NCBI RefSeq assembly: GCF_004137085.1
Contig: NZ_QYBC01000006.1
Location: 1 to 64,000, forward strand
Length of the DNA: 64,000 bases
From: Lichenibacterium ramalinae
GTDB lineage: Bacteria; Pseudomonadota; Alphaproteobacteria; Rhizobiales; Beijerinckiaceae
Reading direction: 5' to 3'
Part shown: positions 45,515 through 53,422 of the stretch, piece by piece
Layout: every line of letters begins with the position of its first letter
Position numbering within the stretch: position 1 is the first letter of the stretch
Made by a program: the position numbers and the translations under genes
Notes under the pieces: model-generated
Seen by the model: only the letters and a program-made list of their open reading frames with translations
The model's database searches: none
What the model was told of the DNA's origin: nothing

Positions 45515-47599
45515 TCACAGCCGGCGGATGGCGGCGTGGATGTCGTGGAACGCGGCGCCGCCGAGCGGCGGGGGCGCGTCGGCGCCCGTGAGCGTATTGA
45601 TTCCGCGCCCGTCCGCATGGGCGCGGTTGGGCCAGATCGATTCGGCGATCAGCACGCCGCGCCGCAACCCCTCGGACAGGCGGGCGTGGAGCCGCACGGC
45701 GCCGCGCGCGTTGGCGAGTTCGACGGCGTCGCCGTCGGCGATGCCGAGCGGCGCCGCATCGTCGGGATGGATCAGCACGGTGGGCCGCTCCTCCTTGGCG
45801 AGGCTCGTTCCGGTTTCGGTGAAGGACGAGTTGAGGAAATTGCGGGCCGGGCTCGTGGTCAACCGGAAGGGGTGGGCCGCGTCGGCCTCCTCGATCACGG
45901 CCCAGTGGTCCGGCCAGGCCGGCATGGCCGAGGCATCGCCGCCGCCCGGCATGCCGGCGGCCGCGCCGGCCCAATCCGGCCGGAACCTGAAGCGGCCGTC
46001 CGGCCAGCCGAAGCCGTCGCGGAAATGCGCGGCATCGGCCGGCTGGGCGCAGTCGAGCCAGCGCGCCGCCTCGAGCGCCGCCACCGTCCCGCGGCCGGAC
46101 GCCTGCAGCGTCTGGTCGACGAGGTCGCGCGCGCCCACGGCGAAGCCCGGATGCTCGACGCCGAGGCGCCGGGCGAGGCCGCACAGGACCTCGTGGTTGG
46201 ACAAGCAATCCCCCGGGGGCTCGATCAGCTTCGGCCCCAGCAGGATGTGGGTCTGGCCGCCCGCCTGGTACACGTCATCGTGCTCGACGAACATGGTGGC
46301 GGGCAGCACGAGGTCGGCGATGCGGCTCGTGTCGGTCATCACCTGCTCGTGCACCACCGTGAACAGGTCTTCGCGGGCGAAGCCGCGCTTCACCGTCTCT
46401 TGGTCGGGCGCGACCGAGACCGGGTTGGTGTTCTGGATGAACAGGGCCGCCACGGGCGGGCCGCCGCGCAGCGCCGCCGCCTCGCCGGTGAGGACGGCGC
46501 CGATGCGCGACTGGTCGAGGCTGCGGATGCCGGGGTCGCGCAGCTCCAACCCCTCGATGGCCCGCTTGTCCCATCCGAACATGCCGGAATTGGTGTGCAG
46601 CGCCCCGCCGCCCGGGTGCTGCCAGGCCCCCAGCACGACGGGCAGGCAGGTGACGGCGTGCATGGCGACGGCGCCGTTGCGCTGGCGCGCGAAGCCGTAG
46701 CCGATGCGGAAGAAGCTGCGCGGCCGCGTGCCGATGAGATGGGCGAAGGCCACGATGTCGGCGGCCGGCACCCCGCAGAGCGCCGACGCCCATTCGGGCG
46801 TGCGCGAGGCCAGGTGCGCCTCGAGCCCGGCCGGGTCGTCGGCGTAGGCCGCCATGTAGGCGCGGTCCGCGAAGCCGTCGCGGAACAGCACGTGCATCAC
46901 GCCGCAGGCCAGCGCGCCGTCGGTGCCGGGCCGGACCAGGAGCTTCACGTCGGCCTGCCGCATCGTGGCATTGTCGTAGACGTCCACCGCCACGATCGGG
47001 GCGCCGCGGGCCTTCCTGGCCCGCACGGCGTGCGTCATGACGTTGACCTGCGTGACGACCGCGTTGGTGCCCCACAGCACCACGCAATCGGCCTGCTCCA
47101 TCTCGCGCGGGTCGAGGCCCGTCATGCGGCCGGCGCCGGCCCGGTAGCCCGCCCAGGACAGGGCCGTGCAGATGGTGGAATATTGGTCGGAATAGCCCTT
47201 GGCATGGCGCAGGCGGTTGATGCCGTCGCGCTGCACCAGCCCCATGGTGCCGGCGTAATAGTAGGGCCACACGGCTTCGGAGCCGTGACGCGCTTCGGCG
47301 GCCATCAGCCCCTCGGCGGCGCGGTCCAGCGCCTCCGCGATGCCGATCTCGCGGAACTGGCCGGACCCTTTCGGCCCGGTGCGCAGCAGCGCCCGGGTGA
47401 GCCGCTCCGGGTTGTGGACGCGTTCGGCGTAGCGCGCCACCTTGGCGCAGATCACGCCGGCGGTGTAGCCGTTGTCGGCCGCGCCGTAGACCCGGCCCAT
47501 GCGGCGCCCTTCGAGGATCTCGACCTCCAACGCGCAGGTCGACGGACAATCGTGCGGGCAGGCAGTGGCCCGCCGGAGCGACGTGAGGGGAGCGTTCAA
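45515..47599 (-). CDS. Molybdopterin-dependent oxidoreductase (DMSO-reductase superfamily)
   Basis: This is a 694-residue cytoplasmic-type enzyme (no signal peptide). The N-terminal 4Fe-4S site is Cys14, Cys18, Cys22 (CPHDCPSTC) and Cys51 (VICAK). The probable Mo ligand is Cys144 in STICTALSWAG, which puts it in the cysteine-ligated group (formate dehydrogenase, nitrate reductase and relatives). The pterin blocks GTNAVVTQVN, GGALHTNSGMF, QNTNPVSVAPDQ and HPDDAAPLGIADGDAVELAN follow. Related genes are annotated only as molybdopterin oxidoreductase; the substrate is not known. It lies 18 bp after the last gene of a quaternary-amine ABC importer and seems part of that operon. Confidence 0.9.
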   Translation of the reverse strand: MNAPLTSLRRATACPHDCPSTCALEVEILEGRRMGRVYGAADNGYTAGVICAKVARYAERVHNPERLTRALLRTGPKGSGQFREIGIAEALDRAAEGLMAAEARHGSEAVWPYYYAGTMGLVQRDGINRLRHAKGYSDQYSTICTALSWAGYRAGAGRMTGLDPREMEQADCVVLWGTNAVVTQVNVMTHAVRARKARGAPIVAVDVYDNATMRQADVKLLVRPGTDGALACGVMHVLFRDGFADRAYMAAYADDPAGLEAHLASRTPEWASALCGVPAADIVAFAHLIGTRPRSFFRIGYGFARQRNGAVAMHAVTCLPVVLGAWQHPGGGALHTNSGMFGWDKRAIEGLELRDPGIRSLDQSRIGAVLTGEAAALRGGPPVAALFIQNTNPVSVAPDQETVKRGFAREDLFTVVHEQVMTDTSRIADLVLPATMFVEHDDVYQAGGQTHILLGPKLIEPPGDCLSNHEVLCGLARRLGVEHPGFAVGARDLVDQTLQASGRGTVAALEAARWLDCAQPADAAHFRDGFGWPDGRFRFRPDWAGAAAGMPGGGDASAMPAWPDHWAVIEEADAAHPFRLTTSPARNFLNSSFTETGTSLAKEERPTVLIHPDDAAPLGIADGDAVELANARGAVRLHARLSEGLRRGVLIAESIWPNRAHADGRGINTLTGADAPPPLGGAAFHDIHAAIRRL

Positions 47600-47617
47600 G
47601 AGCCTGCGCCTGCCTTC

Positions 47618-48376
47618 TCAGACCCGCCCGGCGCGTCGGGCGAGGCGGGCTTCGATGAGCCCGAGACCATCATAGACCAGCACGGCCAGCAAGCCCACGA
47701 TGAGGCCGCCTTGCAAGATGAAGGCCGTGTTCGAGGTGCCGAGCCCCGCCAGGATGACCTCGCCGAGGCCCTTGGCGGCGACCGTCGACCCGATGGTGGC
47801 GGTGCCGATGTTGATGACGGTGGACAGGCGGATGCCCGCCAGGATCACCGGCAGGGCGAGCGGCAGTTCGACGGACAGGAACCGCTGCCGCGGCCCGAGC
47901 CCCATGCCGCGCGCCGCCTCCATGACGGGCGGCGACACGCCGTCGAGCCCCGCGATGGTGTTCTCGAAGATCGGCAGCAGCCCGTAGAGCACGAGCGCGA
48001 TCAGCGTCGGGCGGAGGCCGAAGCCGACGAGCGGCACCGCGATGGCGAGCACCGCGACCGGGGGGAAGACTTGGCCGACGTTCACCACCGCCCGGCTGAG
48101 CGGCAGGAACTCGCGCCCCGCCGGCCGCGTCACCAGGATGCCGAGCAGGACGGCGGCGAGGGCGCTGGCGGCGGTCGAGCCCGCCACGAGGGCGATGTGG
48201 TCGAGCGTGAGGTCGAGCAGGCTGCCCTGGTCGTAGATGGCGGGCGCGCCGTTCTCGGTCAGCAGCCGCAGCACCGGGGCGAAGACCTGGGGGGCGAGAA
48301 CCAGCAGCAGCAGCAACAGCAGGGCGCCGAGCCGCGCCGCCATGGCCCCGAAACCGCCCCTGCCGTCGCGGCTCAT
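47618..48376 (-). CDS. yehW: Quaternary-amine ABC importer permease, YehW-like
   Basis: This is a 252-residue permease with five to six helices. The coupling loop is EAARGMGLGPRQRFLSVELPLALP and the typical IGTATIGSTVAAKGLGEVI stretch of OpuB/ProW-type permeases follows. Its ATG overlaps the ATPase stop by four bases (ATGA). Size and position match YehW of the YehZYXW glycine betaine system. The longer frame upstream is a shifted reading of the ATPase. Confidence 0.9.
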   Translation of the reverse strand: MSRDGRGGFGAMAARLGALLLLLLLVLAPQVFAPVLRLLTENGAPAIYDQGSLLDLTLDHIALVAGSTAASALAAVLLGILVTRPAGREFLPLSRAVVNVGQVFPPVAVLAIAVPLVGFGLRPTLIALVLYGLLPIFENTIAGLDGVSPPVMEAARGMGLGPRQRFLSVELPLALPVILAGIRLSTVINIGTATIGSTVAAKGLGEVILAGLGTSNTAFILQGGLIVGLLAVLVYDGLGLIEARLARRAGRV

Positions 48377-49359
48377 GCGGGCGGGCCGGCGCGGCGCAGC
48401 ACCTCGGCGAGCGCGATGCGGCCACGCGGTGCGCCGTCGGCCCCGACGACGGGCAGGCTGTCGGCCCGCCGCCACAGCAGCGCCGCCAGCGCGTCGCGCA
48501 GGTTCGTGTGTCGGGTAATGGGGGCGACGCCGGGGTCGACGTCGCCCCCGCCGCCCTCCCCGCCGACCCGTCCGGCATCGGCCTCCCCCGCCTGCAGCAC
48601 GTCCCCCACGGTCTGCAGCGACAGGAGCTGGTACGGCCTGTCGCTGCCGCCGAGCAGGCGCTCGGCGAAGCCCGGCGCCGGCCGCGACAGAAGCTCGGCG
48701 GGCGGCGCATATTGCAGCAGGCGGCCGCCGTCCATGACGCCGATGCGGTCTCCGAGGCGGATGGCCTCGGCCATGTCGTGCGTGACCAGCACGACCGTGA
48801 TGCCGAGGCGCCGCTGCAGGGCGGCGAGGTCGTCCTGGGCCTTGGCGCGGATGACGGGGTCGAGGGCGCCGAAGGGCTCGTCCATGAGGAGCAGCTTGGG
48901 CTCCGCCGCCAAAGCCCGCGCCACGCCGACGCGCTGCTGCTGGCCGCCCGACAGCTCGTGGGGGAACTTGCCGGCGTAGAGGGCGGGATCGAGGCCGAAG
49001 AGTTCGAGCAGGTCGTCGACGCGGCGCGCGATCCGCGCCGCGTCCCAGCCCATCAGCCGCGGCACAGTGGCGATGTTGCGGGCGACCGTCCAATGCGGGA
49101 ACAGCCCGTAGCCCTGGATGACGTAGCCGATCCCGCGCCGCAGGGCCTCGCCCGGGATGGCGGCCGTATCGCGGCCGTCGATGCGGATCGTGCCGGCCGT
49201 CGGCGGGATGAGGCGGTTGATCATCCGCAGCAGGGTCGACTTGCCGCTTCCCGACGTGCCGACCAGCACCGTCACGCTTCCGGCCTCGACCGTCAGCGAC
49301 ACGTCGTCGACCGCCAAGGTGTCGCCGAAGCGCCGCGACACCGATTCGATGGCGATCAT
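48373..49359 (-). CDS. yehX: Quaternary-amine ABC importer ATPase, YehX-like
   Basis: This is a 328-residue ATPase. Walker A is GTSGSGKST, Q-loop GYVIQGYGLFPHWTVARN, signature LSGGQQQRVGVARAL, Walker B LLLMDEPFGALD, and H-loop VTHDMAEAI. A C-terminal CBS-like segment (TRHTNLRDALAALLWRRADSLPVVGADGAPRG) may sense ionic strength as in OpuA. The Gly/Glu-rich linker GEADAGRVGGEGGGGDVD is unusual. Coupled on both sides by four-base overlaps. Confidence 0.93.
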   Translation of the reverse strand: MIAIESVSRRFGDTLAVDDVSLTVEAGSVTVLVGTSGSGKSTLLRMINRLIPPTAGTIRIDGRDTAAIPGEALRRGIGYVIQGYGLFPHWTVARNIATVPRLMGWDAARIARRVDDLLELFGLDPALYAGKFPHELSGGQQQRVGVARALAAEPKLLLMDEPFGALDPVIRAKAQDDLAALQRRLGITVVLVTHDMAEAIRLGDRIGVMDGGRLLQYAPPAELLSRPAPGFAERLLGGSDRPYQLLSLQTVGDVLQAGEADAGRVGGEGGGGDVDPGVAPITRHTNLRDALAALLWRRADSLPVVGADGAPRGRIALAEVLRRAGPPA

Positions 49360-50573
49360 GCCGGGACCCTCCTCAAGGCGTCGGCGGCCGCGTCGAGCAG
49401 TACGGCGGCCGTGAAGGCCAGGACGACGGTCGGGATCGCGCCGAGCAGCACGAGGTCGATGGCGGCCTGGCTGGTGCCCTGGAAGACGAAGGTTCCGAAG
49501 CCCCCGCCCCCGATCAGCGCCGCCACCGTGACGAGACCGATGTTCTGCACCAGCACGATGCGCAGGCCGGTGAGCACCACCGGCGCGGCCAGCGGCAGCT
49601 CGATCCAGCGCAGCCGTCGGACGTTGCCCATGCCCATGGCGCGCGCCGCCTCGACGGCCTCGGGCGACACGCCGTCGAGCCCGAGGGCCGTGTTGGCGAC
49701 GACGGGCAGCAGCGCGTAGAGGAACAGGGCCAGCGCCGCCGGCGCCGCGCCGATGCCGCGGATGCCGAGCGCGCCGAGCGCCGGCACGGCGGCGGCCAGC
49801 AGGCCGAGCGGAACCATCATCAGCCCGTACATGGCGATGGACGGCACGGTCTGGACGATGTTGAGGACCGGCAGCGTGGCGGCCCGGAGCCGCGGCGCCC
49901 GGGCGCAGGCGACGCCGAGCGGCAGCCCCACGGCGCAGGCCGCCAGGAGCGAGCCGAAGGCCAGCAGCACGTGCTGGAGCGCCTCCGCCCAGAAGCTGTC
50001 CCGGTGGGCGGCATATTCCTTGAGCAGCGACAGGCCGTCCCACCAGCCCGACCCCAGCAGGCCGGCGAGGACGCCAAGGACGCCGGCCAGCAGCGCGACG
50101 CGGGGCGCGGGGCGGAGGCCGAGCCTGGCGGCGCCGTCCGCCGCCATGGTGCCGTAGGCGGCCACCAGCAGCCAGAACCCGGCGGCGAAGCTCACCCGGG
50201 CGAAGTTCTGGCGCGGCGGCACCACCACGGCCGGCGCCAGGCCGACCAGCACCGCCAGCAGGGCGAGCGCCGCCAGCGCGGCGGCGAGGCGCAGCGCCGG
50301 CGGCAGGCGGAGCACCCCGATCAGCGCGAGCCCGAGCAGCAGGGCACCGCCCCCCCAGGCGGCGGCCGGCGGCAGCGCGGCCCAGAAGGCGACGCCCCGG
50401 CCGGCGGCGATGCGGTTGGGCTTGAAGGTCACGAACGGCCAGGCGAAGGCCGCGGCGGCCAGCGCCGCCGGCACCAGGCCGACACGGTCGAGGCCCACCG
50501 TGCCGAAGCCCGGACGGGCGCGGCCGACGCCGTCGCGCCGGGGACGGTCCTGCCCGCCCCCGGCGCGGGTCAC
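49356..50573 (-). CDS. yehY: Quaternary-amine ABC importer permease with N-terminal membrane extension, YehY-like
   Basis: This 405-residue permease begins with GTG at 50573, overlapping the stop of the binding-protein gene (GTGA). About 200 residues with four to five extra helices precede the transport domain, which starts near SFWAEALQHVLLAFGSLLAACAVGLPLGVACA. The coupling loop is EAARAMGMGNVRRLRWIELPLAAP, followed by IGLVTVAALIGGGGFGTFVFQG. The extended N-terminus is characteristic of YehY (about 385 residues) as opposed to ProW/OpuBB. Confidence 0.9.
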   Translation of the reverse strand: MTRAGGGQDRPRRDGVGRARPGFGTVGLDRVGLVPAALAAAAFAWPFVTFKPNRIAAGRGVAFWAALPPAAAWGGGALLLGLALIGVLRLPPALRLAAALAALALLAVLVGLAPAVVVPPRQNFARVSFAAGFWLLVAAYGTMAADGAARLGLRPAPRVALLAGVLGVLAGLLGSGWWDGLSLLKEYAAHRDSFWAEALQHVLLAFGSLLAACAVGLPLGVACARAPRLRAATLPVLNIVQTVPSIAMYGLMMVPLGLLAAAVPALGALGIRGIGAAPAALALFLYALLPVVANTALGLDGVSPEAVEAARAMGMGNVRRLRWIELPLAAPVVLTGLRIVLVQNIGLVTVAALIGGGGFGTFVFQGTSQAAIDLVLLGAIPTVVLAFTAAVLLDAAADALRRVPA

Positions 50574-51487
50574 TTCACGAAGCCCTTGGTCTTCAGGTAG
50601 TCCTTGGCCACGTCGGCGGCCGGCTCGCCGTTGACCTGGATGCGGGCGTTCAGCTCCTGCAGGGTCTTGAGGTCGAGGCCGGCGAAGACGGGCTTCAGCA
50701 CCTCGGCGATCTTCGGGTTGGCCTTCAACACCGCGTCGCGCACCACCGGCGCCGGCTCGTAGACGGGCTGGACGTTCTTGTCGTCGTCGAGCACCACGAG
50801 GTCGGCGGCCTCGATGCCGCCGTCCGTGCCGAACACCATGGCGGCGTTGACGCCGTCGGTCTTCTGCGCCGCCGCCTGGATGGTGGCGGCCGTGCCGCCG
50901 CCTGACAGCACCAGCAGCTGGTCGGACTTGAGCGTGAAGCCGTAGGCCTTCTGGAAGGCCGGGAGCGCCGCCGCGCTGTTGACGAATTCCGCCGAGCCGA
51001 CGAGCTTCACGGCCGCGCCGCTCGACACCCACTTGCCGAAGTCGCTCATGCTCTTGACGTTGTTGGGGGCCGCGACGTCGTTGCGCAGCCCGATCGCCCA
51101 GGTGTTGTTGGCGGGCGCGGGGGTGAGCCAGTCGAGCTTGTTGGCGTCGAAGTCGAGCGACTTCACCAGCTCGTAGCCCTTGGCACCGTCGTGCCACGCG
51201 GCATCGTCGGGCTTGTTGAAGAAGAAGGCGCCGTTCCCCGTATATTCGGGATAGATGTCGACCTCGCCCGACAGCAGCGCCTTGCGCAGCACCGGCGTGG
51301 TGCCGAGCTGCACGCGGTTCTTGACCGGGATGCCGTTGGCGGCGAGCGCCTGGGCGATGATGGAGCCCAGCAGGCTGCCTTCCGTATCGATCTTGGAGGA
51401 GACCACGACATCCGCCGCCCGCACGCCCGTGGCCGCGGCGACGGTGAGCAGGGCGGCCGCGAGCAGCGGCTTGAAGAGCGGGACCAT
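50570..51487 (-). CDS. osmF: Quaternary-amine substrate-binding protein, OsmF/YehZ-like
   Basis: This 305-residue periplasmic binding protein has the exact usual length of OsmF. A signal peptide (FKPLLAAALLTVAAATGVRA) precedes VVVSSKIDTEGSLLGSIIAQALAANGIPVKNRVQLGTTPVLRKALLSGEVDIYPEYTGN, the classical OpuAC-family start. CAGGAGG stands 7 bases before the ATG at 51487, so the extended frame to 51616 is rejected. As in E. coli, the gene order is Z-Y-X-W. The transported compound may be glycine betaine or another small zwitterion. Confidence 0.92.
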   Translation of the reverse strand: MVPLFKPLLAAALLTVAAATGVRAADVVVSSKIDTEGSLLGSIIAQALAANGIPVKNRVQLGTTPVLRKALLSGEVDIYPEYTGNGAFFFNKPDDAAWHDGAKGYELVKSLDFDANKLDWLTPAPANNTWAIGLRNDVAAPNNVKSMSDFGKWVSSGAAVKLVGSAEFVNSAAALPAFQKAYGFTLKSDQLLVLSGGGTAATIQAAAQKTDGVNAAMVFGTDGGIEAADLVVLDDDKNVQPVYEPAPVVRDAVLKANPKIAEVLKPVFAGLDLKTLQELNARIQVNGEPAADVAKDYLKTKGFVK

Positions 51488-51693
51488 GCGAAACCTCCTG
51501 GAACCGGGCCCGGCCGGCCCGGCCGGCCCTCCGGCCGACACGGCGGCAGGACTACACGAGGCGGGTCGCCCCACAAGCCCGAATCTGTGGCATGATCGGG
51601 GGGAAGCGGCGAACAAGTCCTGTCTGGCGACGCTTACAATCCCACGATGGCCGGCGTCCGGCGCGAGGATGGCCGCATGGTCGGACGGTCCCG

Positions 51694-52182
51694 ATGAACA
51701 AGCCCAAGCCGTTGAAGGCGCGCAAGCAGGTGGCGGCGCTTCCGGTGCGGCTGGATGCCGCCGGTCGTATCCAGGTGCTCCTCATCACGTCGCGGGAAAC
51801 CAAGCGGCTGATCGTGCCGAAAGGCTGGCCCATGAAGGGCCGCAAGGACTACCGCGCCGCCGCCATCGAGGCGCAGGAAGAGGCGGGCCTGATCGGTCGC
51901 GTCGCCAAGAAGCCGATCGGCACCTACACCTATTGGAAGCGCCGGCCCGAGCATTTCGACCTTTGCCGCGTCAAGGTCTACATCCTCGCCGTCGAGCGGC
52001 AACTGCCGACCTGGCGCGAGAAGGGCCAGCGCCAGGGCGCCTGGTTCCTGGTCGACGACGCGGCGGATCTCGTGGACGATGCCGGTCTCGTCACGATCCT
52101 GCGGAAACTCGGCTCGGTGTGGCCCGGCAAGGGCACGCGGAAGGCCGCCGCGGCGCGGGCCCGCGCGCCGGTGCCGACCTGA
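51694..52182 (+). CDS. Nudix hydrolase, variant (diphosphoinositol-phosphatase-like)
   Basis: This is a 162-residue Nudix protein. The box is GWPMKGRKDYRAAAIEAQEEAGLIG: REUxEE core is kept as EAQEEAG, but the usual GGGxExGE head is replaced by GWPMKG. This wording is typical of the DIPP/Ndx subgroup with YWKRRPEHFDLCRVKVYILAVE. Such enzymes hydrolyse diphosphorylated substrates such as diadenosine polyphosphates or diphosphoinositols. A GGAC-type weak ribosome site lies before the ATG. It converges with dksA over a strong terminator. Confidence 0.88.
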   Translation: MNKPKPLKARKQVAALPVRLDAAGRIQVLLITSRETKRLIVPKGWPMKGRKDYRAAAIEAQEEAGLIGRVAKKPIGTYTYWKRRPEHFDLCRVKVYILAVERQLPTWREKGQRQGAWFLVDDAADLVDDAGLVTILRKLGSVWPGKGTRKAAAARARAPVPT

Positions 52183-52190
52183 CGCGGCCT

Positions 52191-52219
52191 GCCCCGGAGG
52201 GTGCGCGACCCTCCGGGGC
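52191..52219. terminator. Bidirectional terminator between nudix and dksA genes
   Basis: A perfect 12-bp stem (52191-52202 with 52208-52219, loop GCGCG) sits between two convergent genes, 8 bp after the Nudix stop and 11 bp from the dksA stop. Confidence 0.8.
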
Positions 52220-52230
52220 GTCGGCCGCCG

Positions 52231-52653
52231 TCACTCGTCCCGGTAGACGCGCTCGCGCCGCTCGTGACGCTCCTGGGCCTCGACCGACAGGGTCGCGATC
52301 GGCCTTGCGTCCAGGCGCCGCAGGCCGATCGGGTCTCCGGTCTCCTCGCAGAAACCGTAGGAGCCATCGTCCAGTCGCGCCAGGGCCGCATTGATCTTGC
52401 TGATCAGCTTGCGCTGACGGTCCCGCGCCCGGAGCTCGATGGCCCGGTCCGTCTCCGACGAGGCCCGGTCGGCGATATCGGGATGGTTTTCGTTCTCGCT
52501 CTGCAGCGTCGACAACGTTTCGCGGCTTTCCCGCAGGAGCTCGTCTCTCCAGTCGATCAGCTTGCGCCGGAAATAATTCCGGTGCCGTTCACTCATGAAG
52601 ACTTCGTCTTCCGACGGCCTGTACCCGGCCTCGATGGCATCTGACAGTGTCAT
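52231..52653 (-). CDS. dksA: RNA polymerase-binding transcription factor DksA, zinc-independent type
   Basis: This is a 140-residue coiled-coil protein that enters the RNA polymerase secondary channel and works with ppGpp. The coiled coil spans about 25-100 (FRRKLIDWRDELLRESRETLSTLQSENENHPDIADRASSETDRAIEL), with an AD dipeptide at its tip. The C-terminal globule reads GSYGFCEETGDPIGLRRLDARPIATLSVEAQERHERRERVYRDE. Of the four zinc cysteines of E. coli DksA only the first is left, as in other alphaproteobacterial DksA proteins. The ATG at 52653 gives the normal family length. Confidence 0.94.
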   Translation of the reverse strand: MTLSDAIEAGYRPSEDEVFMSERHRNYFRRKLIDWRDELLRESRETLSTLQSENENHPDIADRASSETDRAIELRARDRQRKLISKINAALARLDDGSYGFCEETGDPIGLRRLDARPIATLSVEAQERHERRERVYRDE

Positions 52654-52873
52654 GCGTGCCAAACTCCCAGCGCATAACGGCACCTTGCGGCGCGTGGTTG
52701 CCACGACGGCCCTTTGGACGCAAGTGGTTCAGAGGGCCGATTGCCGTGTAGGTTGCATGCCCCTCATTAATTTTATCGATCGGGGTCTGGAAGCCACATC
52801 GGTGCATCGGGTAAATCCGTAGATTGTCATCATGCTGGGCGGTTGCAGCCCGGACGTCGGCACCGGGAGGTCC
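52654..52873. other. Divergent promoter region dksA / sixA
   Basis: No gene is seen. An AT-rich patch CTCATTAATTTTATCGATCG at about 52763-52782 stands out in the GC-rich surroundings and is the most probable promoter core. GGGAGG at 52865-52870 is the sixA ribosome site. Confidence 0.5.
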
Positions 52874-53383
52874 ATGCGACAGTTGATCCTCATGCGGCAC
52901 GCCAAGGCCGAGCCGGCCGCGGGCCAGGGCGACCATGGCCGGGCCCTATCGCGGCGCGGGCAGGCCGAAGCCCTGGAGGCCGGTCGGCGCATCGCGGCCC
53001 TGGCACGGCCCGGCGCGGCCCTGGTGTCGGACAGCGCCCGCACGCGCCAAACCCTCGACTGCGCGGCCCCCGCCCTGCCGGCCGGCCTGCCCCGCCGCTT
53101 CACCCGCGCGCTCTACGGCGCCACCGCCAACGCCATCCTGGCCGAAGTCCGGGAGACCTCGCCGGAGGTCGCCTGCCTGCTCGTCATCGGCCACAACCCC
53201 GGCATCGGCGACCTCGCCCGCCGGCTGGCCGCCGACGGCGAGGCCGAGGCCCTGGAGCGCGTCGCCGCGGGGTTCCCCACCTCCTGCTTCGCCGTCGTCG
53301 ACCTCCCGGCGGACAGTTGGAAGGAGGCCGGGCCGGGCCGGCTCGCCTTCCTGTTGCCGGCCGACGAGCGGTCCGGCGCATGA
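52874..53383 (+). CDS. sixA: Histidine phosphatase of the SixA type
   Basis: This 169-residue protein of the phosphoglycerate-mutase-like superfamily has the RHG-type motif in the SixA form (LILMRHAKAEP), ALSRRGQAEALEAGRRIAA, SDSARTRQT and the second catalytic His in VIGHNPGIGDLA. SixA proteins dephosphorylate phosphohistidine, for example of PTS(Ntr) components. The ATG at 52874 has GGGAGG 4 bases upstream. It is the first gene of the sixA-unknown-ycjX-ycjF run. Confidence 0.9.
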   Translation: MRQLILMRHAKAEPAAGQGDHGRALSRRGQAEALEAGRRIAALARPGAALVSDSARTRQTLDCAAPALPAGLPRRFTRALYGATANAILAEVRETSPEVACLLVIGHNPGIGDLARRLAADGEAEALERVAAGFPTSCFAVVDLPADSWKEAGPGRLAFLLPADERSGA

Positions 53384-53422
53384 CCGGGCCGGGACGGGCG
53401 AGCCGGCCCGGACGTCGCTGAC

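Noticed and set aside
45536-48979. 1,147-codon plus-strand frame opposite the molybdoenzyme operon
   Set aside because: Antisense shadow; composition is that of GC-rich antisense reading and it has no ribosome site or domain.
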